The position numbers and the translations under genes are program-made. DNA of 55,000 nucleotides from Neocallimastix lanati (nom. inval.) (Eukaryota > Neocallimastigomycota > Neocallimastigomycetes > Neocallimastigales > Neocallimastigaceae): contig JACVTC010000009.1 of assembly GCA_016946835.1 (NCBI GenBank), positions 1,510,001-1,565,000 of the forward strand, given 5' to 3'. Of the stretch, positions 44,670 through 55,000 are shown piece by piece. Position 1 is the first letter of the stretch, and every line of letters starts with the position of its first letter. Below the pieces are notes generated by a model that was not told the origin of the DNA, did no database searches, and saw only the letters and a program-made list of their open reading frames with translations.

Positions 44670-46716
44670 TTATTATATTATATTATATTTTATTTTATTT
44701 TATTTTATTTTATTTTATTCAATCTGTACTTTATATTCATATTCTACTATTTATTTTATTTTATTTTATTTTATTTTATTCAATCTGTACTTTATATTTA
44801 ATATTCTACTATTTATTTTATTTTATTTTATTTTATTTTATTTTATTTTATTTTATTTTATTTTATTTTATTTTATTTTATTCAATCTGTACTTTATATT
44901 CATATTCTACTATTTATTTTATTTTATTTTATTTTATTCAATCTGTACTTTATATTCATATTCTACTATTTATTTTATTTTATTTTATTTTATTTTATTC
45001 AATCTGTACTTTATATTCATATTCTACTATTTATTTTATTTTATTTTATTTTATTTTATTCAATCTGTACTTTATATTCATATTCTACTATTTATTTTAT
45101 TTTATTTTATTTTATTTTATTCAATCTGTACTTTATATTCATATTCTACTATTTATTTTATTTTATTTTATTTTATTTTATTCAATCTGTACTTTATATT
45201 AATATTTCAACTATTTATTTTATTTTATTTTATTTTATTTTATTTTATTTTATTTTATTCAATCTGTACTTTATATTAATATTTCAACTATTTATTTTAT
45301 TTTATTTTATTTTATTTTATTTTATTTTATTTTATTTTATTTTATTTTATTTTATTTTATTTTATTTTATTTTATTTTATTTTATTTTATTTTATTTTAT
45401 TTTATTTTATTTTATTTTATTTTATTTTATTCAATCTGTACTTTATATTCATATTCTACTATTTATTTTATTTTATTTTATTTTATTTTATTCAATCTGT
45501 ACTTTATATTCATATTCTACTATTTATTTTATTTTATTTTATTTTATTTTATTCAATCTGTACTTTATATTCATATTCTACTATTTATTTTATTTTATTT
45601 TATTCAATCTGTACTTTATATTCATATTCTACTATTTATTTTATTTTATTTTATTTTATTTTATTCAATCTGTACTTTATATTCATATTCTACTATTTAT
45701 TTTATTTTATTTTATTTTATTTTATTTTATTCAATCTGTACTTTATATTAATATTTCAACTATTTATTTTATTTTATTTTATTTTATTTTATTTTATTTT
45801 ATTTTATTCAATCTGTACTTTATATTAATATTTCAACTATTTATTTTATTTTATTTTATTTTATTTTATTCAATCTGTACTTTATATTAATATTTCAACT
45901 ATTTATTTTATTTTATTTTATTTTATTTTATTTTATTTTATTTTATTTTATTTTATTTTATTTTATTTTATTCAATCTGTACTTTATATTCATATTCTAC
46001 TATTTATTTTATTTTATTTTATTTTATTTTATTCAATCTGTACTTTATATTCATATTCTACTATTTATTTTATTTTATTTTATTCAATCTGTACTTTATA
46101 TTCATATTCTACTATTTATTTTATTTTATTTTATTTTATTTTATTCAATCTGTACTTTATATTCATATTCTACTATTTATTTTATTTTATTTTATTCAAT
46201 CTGTACTTTATATTCATATTTCAACTATTTATTTTATTTTATTTTATTTTATTTTATTTTATTTTATTTTATTCAATCTGTACTTTATATTAATATTTCA
46301 ACTATTTATTTTATTTTATTTTATTTTATTTTATTTTATTTTATTTTATTTTATTTTATTCAATCTGTACTTTATATTAATATTTCAACTATTTATTTTA
46401 TTTTATTTTATTTTATTTTATTTTATTTTATTTTATTTTATTTTATTTTATTTTATTTTATTTTATTTTATTTTATTTTATTTTATTTTATTTTATTTTA
46501 TTTTATTTTATTTTATTTTATTTTATTCAATCTGTACTTTATATTAATATTTCAACTATTTATTTTATTTTATTTTATTTTATTTTATTTTATTTTATTC
46601 AATCTGTACTTTCTTATTTAATATTCTACTTTTTATTTTATTTTATTTTATTTTATTTTATTTTATTTTATTTTATTTCATTTTATTTTATTTTATTCAA
46701 TCTGTGTTTTCTGTTG
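44670..46716 (+). repeat. TTTTA microsatellite with about 27 CAATCTGTACTTTATATT minisatellite units
   Basis: Each unit is CAATCTGTACTTTATATTCA, then TATTCTACTATTTATTTTAT and a variable run of TTTTA. A second type reads TTAATATTTCAACTATT instead. I count about 27 CAATCTGTAC/G starts. The last unit (46697) degenerates to CAATCTGTGTTTTCTG. It lies inside MULE copy 2, and is the reverse complement of the array at 9860-10560. Confidence 0.95.
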
Positions 46717-46949
46717 ATAATATAAACAAGGTATTAATGTATTAATAATAATTAATAATATTTAAAATAAAATAAAAAAATATAATTATTTTATATATGT
46801 AGTAATTATATATATATTTTTATTTATCATAATAAACGTTTGTATTAATTATTTTTATTATTATTTAAAAATTTATTTATTCATATATAATTTATTTATT
46901 CATTTATTTATTTATTACATTATAATACGCCATGTTTTCCGAAATGCAC

Positions 46950-47000
46950 TACAACAAAATACAAATTTATGTAATAAAAATTTTCGAAATGACACACCCC
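46950..47000 (-). repeat. Right terminal inverted repeat of MULE copy 2
   Basis: It pairs with 41423-41474. A second inverted CGAAATGC word lies just inside it (46940), next to ACGCCATG. Confidence 0.9.
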
Positions 47001-47009
47001 ATCTAATAT

Positions 47010-47815
47010 AATATGAATTAATGTTTGTGGCTTAATATTAAATGTATTTAAGCTATCTTTTCATATTTTTATTTTAAATATATCCATATATTTATTATTA
47101 TTATTACTATAATAATCATTTAATTAACCACATGGTTACAACAACTATAAAAATGTTTAAAGATATAATTAAATACATATAATTATTAAAGTATAAAAAT
47201 ACTAAAAATCTAATCAATATATAATAAAATAAATTTATATAATAATACTAAAATATAAATACTAATAGATAATGAATAAATATAAATAATAATATATAGT
47301 ATAATAACATATTGTTTTTTTAGAGATACCCATTACTAATGAATATTTTGAATTAAATAAATATTTATTCATCAAAATTAAAGTGAAATACTAAATATTT
47401 AAAAAACAAGTAAACAAAAAATGATTAAAATATATAAATAGAAAAATATCCAAAATTGTCACAAGAGTTAAAATATAAAACAATAACTTATTAAGTTTTA
47501 ATTTTGATATTGATATTTTATATTGCATAGTTTCAATCAATATTATAAAATAATAATTAAAAAAATTAAATATTAGAAACAAAATAAAATATATTTATAA
47601 TTTTTTAATAAGGTATAAATATATATGAAATAGCAATTTTAATAATACTTCTATTCAGTTTTACTAAATTATCAATGTACAGTTACACTTAGAGTAAATT
47701 ATAAATTATTGTATGAATCACGTTAGTGAATTATATATTTTATATTAATTGTAATTTTAGTATATATATAGATTAATATTCTACTTCAATTAATTATTGA
47801 GGTAGTCATTGATTA
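47010..47815. other. AT-rich intergenic DNA
   Basis: No exon-like sequence. It separates MULE copy 2 from the Gag-protease remnant. No LTR boundary was identified here. Confidence 0.55.
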
Positions 47816-49150
47816 TTGATTATTGCAGGATTGAACAAGAATATACCAAAAGTAAAGCTGAGAATTCTAAAGGAGAATGGTGTCCCAATAAATACTCCAG
47901 CAACTAGAAAGTTACAGGAACAAGAAAATATTAGACAACCTAAAAATTTTACTTCTTCCTTAAATCAACTTCACCATTCTATTATTAATCAAAAATCAAT
48001 ATCTAATGAAAAACAAAAAGAAAAGAATATTAGAGATAAAGAAAGAATGAATTTAGATAATAATGATTTTCAAGAAAACTCTGGATTTGCTATTCTCCAA
48101 AATAAAGAGATCGATAATAGTAACAATGGAAAACCGTCAAAGGAGAAATATATTAAACTCATGAATAATAAGGTTAAATATAGTATTGAAGAAGAACTTA
48201 ACTCTATTCTTTATAGAATTACTTTAGGCAAGCTATTAGATATAAGTCCAAAAGTTCGAAGCGAAGTCTCCAAATTACTTCTATTTGGGAAAAATAATAT
48301 AATCAGTGCTATTTTAAACTTTGATCCATCTATTACCTTGGTAAATAACATTGATCATAGCTATGACTCCAATTCTAAGGAAGTCTTAGAGGATGAATTA
48401 GCTATGGTAGCAGTCACAGTGGGAAATATTACTGCTCGCTTATTGATAGATACTTGTAGTAATGTACATGTTATTACAAGTGATTTTTTAAGCAAAATCT
48501 CTGGATACAAGAAAGTAGGAGTTCCTTAATAATAAATGTTATATACAAAGCATTATATTCTTTTCATTGAATATTTTTTATATATTTATTATTATTTATT
48601 ATTTATTATTTATTATTTATTATTTATTTATTTATTTATTATTATTTATTATTTATTATTTATTTATTTATTTATTTATTTATTATTATTTATTATTTAT
48701 TATTTATTATTTATTTATTTATTATTTATTTATTTATTATTTAATGTTTAATGTATGAAGTTTCTGAAAGAATGGATAAAAATATCTTTCTAGAAAATAA
48801 AATTTCCAATAAATATAAGTACTTTAGTTAACTCACATGCTGAAAGATGAACTACTGATATATTTAACAATATTCAAGTTGATCATGATAATATTAAAGT
48901 ATAGCTAGGCAGTATAAAGTATCGTTGTTGTGGTTAGTTGTAAAAATGTTTTCGAACTATAAAACTATGATACTTTAAAGATATATTCTAGAGCATTAGA
49001 TGAGCTTAATGATAATTTTTATAAGTTTGTTGAATTTTTATTATTTGATCATTCTATCTGTAATTCTGTTGATGACTTAAAATTTGACAAGAAAAAAAAT
49101 GAATACATCAATGATTACTGATTCAATTGCTACTTCGTATAGAGGATATC
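47816..49150 (+). pseudogene. Decayed retrotransposon Gag-protease fragment
   Basis: An open stretch of 237 codons (47816-48529) has a polar Gag-like part, then KVKYSIEEELNSILYRITLG and LLDISPKVRSEVSKLL, which resemble the segment before protease in fungal Ty3-type polyproteins. It ends in an aspartic protease start, ARLLIDTCSNVHVITSDFL. The usual DTG/DSG triad reads DTC. After 48529 a TTTA array interrupts the frame and traces continue: YEVSERMDKNIFLEN (about 48756), NSHAERTTDIFNNIQVDHDN (about 48830) and YSRALDELNDNFYKFVEFLL (about 48990). No RT, integrase or LTR was found. It is not closely related to the intact element at 20344-26644, whose protease reads LIDSGSQLN. Confidence 0.65.
48570..48752. 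repeat. TTTA/TTAT microsatellite within the Gag-protease remnant
   Basis: About 180 bp of TATTTATT-type repeat in blocks. It splits the protease-like coding traces. Open frames over it (YLLFI-type) are artefacts of repetition. Confidence 0.9.
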
Positions 49151-49380
49151 TTCTAAAATAAAAGTATTAATAAATACATATTTTATATTTTCATATATAT
49201 AAATCGATGTAAAAAAAAAATAATTAATTTTAATAAATAATCTCAAATTAAGATTTAAGATTTTTTTGTTTTTATTTTACTTTTTATATTTTAAAAAAAA
49301 AATTAAAAATATTCTTTAAAAATAAAATATTTTTGAAATTTTGGTTAAATATGTTTAAATAAATAAAAAAAAAAAATAAT

Positions 49381-49566
49381 TTAGACACACATAATAAGTA
49401 CCCATCTCCTATTATGACCATAACAGATATAACTGTAAAATAGGATATACTGGCATACTAGTACAGCATCACCTCTCCATATATCGTTACACGTCTGCCT
49501 GGGGCTGTATTCCCTTACATTCCTACATATATCTCCATTGACCACGAGTATAGGAATAGGAACCAT
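49381..49566. other. Second GC-rich island of unknown origin
   Basis: About 185 bp with far higher G+C than the flanks and sharp edges in A-rich DNA. The minus strand is open throughout (61 codons, starting MVPIPILVVNGDICRNVREY). Other frames hold only a few stops. Its size and isolation resemble the island at 402-590; both plus strands include a TGGGGYTGTAT word. No match to a known RNA or protein family was recognised. It could be a fragment of foreign DNA, an exon remnant or a structured RNA. Confidence 0.4.
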
Positions 49567-49789
49567 TCACTCTAAATATATTTAAAAAAAAATTATTCTT
49601 GAAATCAATAAAAATATTTAATAAAAAAAAAAAAAATTGAAAAATTATTGAGGTTAATATATCTTAAAAATATATGAAAAGTTATTAATAAAAATATAAA
49701 AATAAAAATAATAATGTTCTATATTGCTAAAATTATTCTAATTTTTTTTAATTTTTTAATAATTTTTTTTTTCTAAAAAAAAAAAAAAA

Positions 49790-50578
49790 AAAATATTCTG
49801 ATACATTAAATATTCCTTTTTTGAAATCACAATTAAAATATTTTGGAGAAATTATAGTATTATTATTATATTAATTATCTTTCTTTTTTTTTTTATTTCT
49901 TTGATTAACATCTCATAAGTATCTTGTTTTTTATTTTTTGATATCGAAAAAGAAGTTGTATAAAAATTATTTAAATCTTTAATATAAGTTCTAGTAATGA
50001 GCACTTAATTACTTTTAGGTATCATTTAAAAAGAACCATTGGAAAATATATCTTCATTACACTTTATAAATAATTTTTCTTGGAATGGGGATTGGAATAT
50101 TATTAAATTAGGATTTTTAATATCATAAAATTCTAATTTCTTACTGCTTTATAATATTTTGATTCATCAGGATTTATTTATTTATATTTCTTGTTATGTT
50201 GTATTTAATTACATTATATTCAGGACATATAAATCCTATTTCTTGTGAAGCTTCATTAACAATATTTTTAGGTTATATATCAAAAAGAATTGAACTTTTT
50301 CATCGTTAATATTATATTTTGCAATCAATGTAGATGCATCAATTTCTTTTTCAAGATGATTAGGTATAAACTTTCATATTTTAAAATTTCCTTCTTATCT
50401 TTTAAAGTAATGAAAGATTCACATTTATTTAAATTTTTATATTCAGTATCTCTATATACTTTAGAATTATCTTTTTTTTTTTTTTAAATGAAAAATCAAA
50501 ATTATTTTTTTTGTTAAAAATAATTTGTACTTTTCCTTAATTAGATTCATTTATTTCAATATTTATATTTTCTTCCAT
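49790..50578 (-). pseudogene. FLYWCH/MULE transposase, third copy, truncated and degenerate
   Basis: From the ATG at 50578 the translation (MEENINIEINESN, then TEYKNLNKCESFITLKDKKE, then ASQEIGFICPEYNVIKYNIT) follows copies 1 and 2 but has several stops and frameshifts. The first zinc-binding Cys of CTEYK has become Asp. Traces continue through the first DDE motif region to NCDFKKGIFNVSEY near 49800-49840, and then stop at a poly-A run. The C-terminal half is missing. No terminal repeats with GCATTTCG were found nearby. Confidence 0.8.
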
Positions 50579-51057
50579 TTATAATAAAAAAATTTTTTTT
50601 AAATATTTAAATAAATTTATTTGATTACATATGATTTAAAAGCTTTTAAATAAATATTTTATTTTATGATTTTTAAAAAATATATAATATTATTTATTAT
50701 TATATTATGTTATTTATTTTTATTTAATTACATATTATGAATAAAATGGTATTAATTACTCAATCTTTTTAACTATGAAGTATTTAAGAAAATATCTTAA
50801 TAATAAATGTTTAAAAAATAAAATATATTTAATTATTTATTTTGAATTATATAATTATTTAGAATAAATTAGTATTAAATTATTTAATGATTTATTCTGA
50901 ACAAATTAGTATTAAATTATTTAATGATTTATTAAATTAGTAATTTTTGAAACAAAGTGATTAAGAAAATATTTAAAATATTAACAGATTTATATTTATT
51001 TCTAAATCTGATTATAATTTATTTAATTATTTATTTATATATAATTTTATTAAAAAA
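50579..51057. other. AT-rich DNA 5' of MULE copy 3
   Basis: It contains a duplicated 39-bp word around ATTAAATTATTTAATGATTT (about 50871-50935). No coding sequence. Confidence 0.55.
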
Positions 51058-51252
51058 ATATTAAAAAAATTTATGGCGTTTAATTACAATTATATAAATA
51101 AATACCACATTACATTCACATTTGTACAAATCATATAATATCATGTAATACCTATAAATTACATAAATTTTTAATATGGCCATAGGAGAATGTGGTTCAT
51201 TTTGCAATGTGGCGTTCATATTGTTGTAATTTGACTCCATAAATTTTTTAAT
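51058..51252. mobile_element. MITE-like element with imperfect terminal inverted repeats
   Basis: Arms at about 51058-51093 and 51218-51252 pair as TATTAAAAAAATTTATGGCG with TATTAAAAAATTTATGGAGT, then TTAATTACAA with AAATTACAA. The interior is non-coding, less AT-rich than the flanks, and has GGCGT/GCCAT words like the MULE ends. No certain target duplication was seen. It may be a MULE-derived short element or the end of MULE copy 3. Confidence 0.5.
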
Positions 51253-51304
51253 ATATAAATAAATAAATAAAAAATTATAATCAAGTTTAGAAATGAATAA
51301 ACCT

Positions 51305-51361
<57 letters not shown>

Positions 51362-51924
51362 ATATATATATTAATGAAAATTTAAATAACAAAGTTTTTT
51401 GCTTCTTAATTGATAAAATTATTTATATAATATTTTACTTAATAATTAACTAATATTATATAAAATTGATATTAATGTAAACTTTTATTATTTTAAAAAT
51501 ATTTCAATATCATAAAAAAAAACCAATTATTAATTATTTATATTTTTTTATTAATATTTATTATTTATTTAATCGTATATTCAATTAATTGAATATTTAT
51601 TATTTATATATATATTTATTTAATATTTATTTATTACTGATTATTAACTATTAATTATTTATGATTATTTGTTAATTATTTATAATTATTAATTTTTTAT
51701 TTTATATAAATTTATAATAAATATAATATTAAAATTTTTTTTAATAAATAAAATTTTAATTTATTTTTTTTTTTTATAATTTTATCTCTTTTATTAATTA
51801 AAAATTATACATATATATATTTTTAAATATAAATCAATAAACCATTAAGTACATTTCATTTTATAAATTTAAAAGATAGCATTATTTTCATATTTGTATA
51901 TAATGAAAATATTTAAATAACAAA
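51253..51924. other. AT-rich DNA upstream of GCP3
   Basis: It includes a T-run of about 50 bp (51307-51357). The GCP3 promoter should lie in the last few hundred bases; no specific element is visible. Confidence 0.6.
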
Positions 51925-52090
51925 ATGCCAAACGAACAAATTTCAAATACTGTATTAAAAATTGTTCAATTAATATTAAATAAAAATAATACTGGAAATT
52001 TTAGTCCAGAATTAATATCTAAATATCATGAATATTCAATGAAAATTCTTGGGAGGTAAAAAGAACAATTAAATATATTTTTTATAATAG

Positions 52091-52131
<41 letters not shown>

Positions 52132-54640
52132 CATTATAAATATTATATTTCTTTTTATAAAAAAATAATAAACATACTTTTTAAGATGAATGCTTCTTTT
52201 TTAATATATGAATATATATATAATTCCAAATATAGTCGTATGTCCCATTTAGTAATGAAAGATGAAGTTCAAGTTTCAACTCAAATTAAAAAAAGATGTA
52301 AATATAGTATTAAAATAATATATATATATATATATATATATAATAATAATAATATCAAGATAAATTTTATAAAATCAATTATATTATATTTAATTATCAT
52401 TTTAAATAATTATTATAAAAACTATCTATTAATTAATATAAATTTAAATATAGTATTAAGAAAAAATAATCAAAATATGGATTCAGCTTTATTATTTAAT
52501 AATTTATTTTTAAAATTACAATCAAAGGTATAATTTAATATTATTTAAAATAATGATATTATTATAATTATTAAATTAATAATCAATATGTAAATAAAAT
52601 TTATATAATTATAAAATTTGTATTTTATTTTATGTATATATATATAAATTAGCAAATTTTAAAAAATAAATGGGCTGTATTATACTTTTTACTAAATTTA
52701 TCAGAACAATTAGAAAATTATACAACATCATCAACTGTAAAGTACTATATATAATAAAATTTCATTGGAAATTTAATGGTTATATAATGTTTTTTTATTT
52801 ATTGATTTCGAAATTTGAAATTTCTAAAATTAAAATTACAAATAATTATAAATAATAGTTAATAGATGCCACTTTGGATTCTATTCAATTATCAAATATT
52901 GATATTGAACCTCAAGAAAAACCAACTAAAAATACAGCTGAAAAAACAAATGAAAAAATGAAAATTCCAGAAAATCAAGAATTAAATCAATTAAAGTTTT
53001 TAAATTTATACTATCATCAAAATGGTATTATTATCATTATCATTATCATTATTATAATTATTATTATCACTATTATAATTATTATTATCACTATTATTAT
53101 TATTATTATCACTATTATTATCACTATTATTATTATTATTATTATTGTTGTTGTTGTTATTATTATTTCTATTATTGTGATTTCAATTTAATATACCATA
53201 TTTAATAGTAAAAAATTATTTATTGATATATTTATGATTTTATTTCCTCTTTTAATTTAAAATTGAAAGAACAACAAGAGATTACAGAAGATGTATTAGT
53301 TCATGATCTTATATATATATTTCAGGGTATACATGGACGATATATAAAGTTTAATCCAGAATCTGACAATTTTATTATTGATGAAAGAGTAAATTTATTA
53401 TTTATCATAACAGTTATTTTTTATATCCATTAAATTTATATATTTTTAGTTAAAAATTATTAAAAAAAAACTTTTCTTTATAAAATCTATTAATAATAAA
53501 AATATTTAAATAATTAAAAGTTAAAGATACCAAAGCCAACATATGAATTAATATCAAAATTGACGGAACTTGGATGGTTATATAGACAAATTCATCAATT
53601 CACATATAAAGTTCAACCTATAGGTTTAGTTCGACAAGTAATTTAATAATAATAATAATAATATATATTATTTAAAGATATTAACAATGAAAATAATAAT
53701 AATAATATTATAAAAGCTTATTAAAAAAAAAAAAAAAAAAAAGGCATATCATATCAATACATATTAAATTCATTTAAATTTTTGCTTAATTTAATCTATA
53801 CATTTAGAGATTTTGTGCAGCACTTCAAAATGAACTTACGGAATATTATAAATTAATTACTGTACTGGAAAGTCAACTTATGGCATCTACATCAGAAGAA
53901 AATAATGAAAATTTCATTTCAAAAAAGCTATCATTAAAAAGGTTATTAGTATGGACTCAGGAGCCACTTCAAAGAATAAGATTTTTAGAAACATTAGTTA
54001 AATTATATAAAAGTAGGAATAAAAATATTTATAAAATGATTATAAAAATTATATTTAAAAAATTTTTTTTTTCTTTTCCTTTTCTTTTTTAATTTTTTTT
54101 TTTTTACTGATAATAATTACAATTTTTTATTATGATAAATGAAATCAGAATGTGGAGGTGGTGATTTGATATCAAAAATTCATAATTTTGTTAATCATGG
54201 TGATCCATTTGTTCAAAACTTTATTCATAATTTCCTTTGTGAGGTAGTGAAATTTTTAATATTGATAAACTTTTTTTTAAAAAAAAAAAAAAAAATTAAA
54301 TACAATATTTAATAAATTTGATTTAAATTTGATTTAATTTTATTAATTACGATAAATAAATATATAAATATATAAATAAAAATAAAAATAAAAAAAAAAA
54401 AAAAAAAAAAAAGATATCCACCCCATTTTTTGATATGTTAAAACAATGGATATATGAAGGTGAACTTAATGATCAATATAATGAATTCTTTGTAGAAGAA
54501 CATCAAGATATTCACGGTGAAGATTTATGGAATTTAAAATATTCAATGCGTCAAAATGGTAGTATGTTACCATCATTTATTAATACTACATTAGCAAAAA
54601 AGGTAGTCTATTATATTCTATGTTATTTATTTTTATTATT

Positions 54641-54685
<45 letters not shown>

Positions 54686-54948
54686 TTTTAATATATATTT
54701 ATAAATTTATAAAATTAAAAATTGAATTAAAATTTATTGAATATATTATTAAATTATTCATATCTTATAAATTATTTCATTTAAATAATAATTAATATAA
54801 TAACTTAAAAAGATTTTAGTTATTGGTAAATCTTTAAATTTTATAAAAGATAGTTGTAATGATAGTGAATATGTTTTATCAAGAAGTAAAGAAGCTGAAA
54901 ATTTGGATGGTAATTAATATATAATTATATCAATTTAAAAATAAAATA

Positions 54949-54981
<33 letters not shown>

Positions 54982-55000
54982 TGAAATGAAATACAATAAA
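51925..55000 (+). CDS. TUBGCP3: Gamma-tubulin complex component 3 (GCP3/Spc98), 5' part, runs off the window
   Basis: Exons: 51925-52055, about 52186-52294, about 52424-52527, 52653-52736, 52859-53024, 53270-53388, 53521-53637, 53818-54012, 54149-54243, 54414-54602 and 54813-54909, then continuing. GCP3 joins GCP2 and gamma-tubulin in the small complex that nucleates microtubules at spindle pole or basal bodies. Evidence: ILKNKWAVLYFLLNLSEQ, VLVHDLIYIFQGIHGRYIKF, ISKLTELGWLYRQIH, RFCAALQNELTEYYKL, LKRLLVWTQEP, FFDMLKQWIYEGELNDQYNE, GEDLWNLKYSMRQNGSMLPS and ILVIGKSLNFIKDSC, the last pair typical of GCP3 rather than GCP2. All later junction phases agree. The join of exon 1 to exon 2 does not: a GTAAAA donor at 52056 leaves phase 2 but exon 2 reads open from phase 0, so a small exon or sequence error may exist. 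The C-terminal GRIP2 domain lies beyond the window. Confidence 0.93.

Larger units (their letters stand above)
41414..47009 (+). mobile_element. Mutator-like DNA transposon (MULE copy 2) with 9-bp target duplication
   Basis: The 9-bp direct repeats ATCTAATAT lie at 41414-41422 and 47001-47009. Terminal inverted repeats are 41423-41474 (GGGGAGTGTGCATTTCGAAA...) and 46950-47000 (read inward, GGGGTGTGTCATTTCGAAAA...). After the outer ten bases they match without visible mismatch to GTATTTTGTTGTA. The element is 5578 bp, carries a plus-strand decayed FLYWCH/MULE transposase and about 2 kb of TTTTA-based minisatellite. Terminal GCATTTCG is shared with copy 1. The left terminus is duplicated in tandem (135 bp). 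Confidence 0.93.

Noticed and set aside
44670-46716. CRISPR-like array of regular repeats
   Set aside because: The spacers are all TTTTA runs of varying length and the genome is eukaryotic. It is a minisatellite.
51925-55000. GCP2/Spc97 instead of GCP3
   Set aside because: The LWNLKYSMR...MLPSF segment, LKNKWAVLY and RFCAALQNELTEYY match GCP3 more closely.

Overview
The window is nuclear DNA from a very AT-rich, intron-rich eukaryote, most likely an anaerobic gut fungus (Neocallimastigomycota). The reasons are extreme AT content with long homopolymers and TAA or TTTTA microsatellites, introns with GTAAGT/GTATGT-like donors and TAG/AAG acceptors, a class IV (Chs3-type) chitin synthase (a fungal marker), and a fragment of the ciliary gene IFT80, which implies a flagellated fungus. 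The species is inferred, not proven.

Layout. 1-4610: AT-rich DNA with a GC-rich island (about 402-590), a 46-bp perfect palindrome and a long hairpin. 4611-6446 (-): single-exon type II membrane protein with an acidic repeat stalk, a SUEL-type lectin domain and a GT34 glycosyltransferase domain. 6447-10818: intergenic DNA with tandem repeats. 10819-16666 (+): multi-exon, partly broken gene for a secreted beta-helix/EGF-like ectodomain joined to a class C GPCR-like membrane domain. 17514-18939 (-): truncated, mutated IFT80 copy. 19227-27727: a Mutator-like (MULE) transposon with inverted termini and a 9-bp target duplication, whose FLYWCH/MULE transposase is split by a complete Ty3-type chromodomain LTR retrotransposon (20344-26644) with its own 5-bp duplication. 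28012-29465 (+): EMC8/9. 30741-33534 (-): DPH1, 8 exons. 35130-39165 (-): class IV chitin synthase, 3 exons. 41423-47000: second MULE with 9-bp duplication, a decayed transposase and a 2-kb minisatellite. 47816-49150: decayed Gag-protease fragment. 49381-49566: second GC-rich island. 49790-50578 (-): third, badly decayed transposase copy. 51058-51252: MITE-like inverted-repeat element. 51925 to beyond the end (+): gamma-tubulin complex component 3 (GCP3/Spc98), partial.

The housekeeping genes (EMC8/9, DPH1, chitin synthase, GCP3) are single-copy eukaryotic functions and do not form a pathway with each other. The notable biology is in the mobile DNA. Two MULEs can be delimited to the base. A retrotransposon nested in one carries tRNA-type RNA polymerase III A and B boxes in both LTRs, a 10-nt self-complementary candidate primer site, and an in-frame deletion of the front half of reverse transcriptase. 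A complex minisatellite is shared by two sites 34 kb apart in opposite orientation.

Promoters and polyadenylation sites could not be called: TATA-like and AATAAA-like strings occur everywhere at this base composition.
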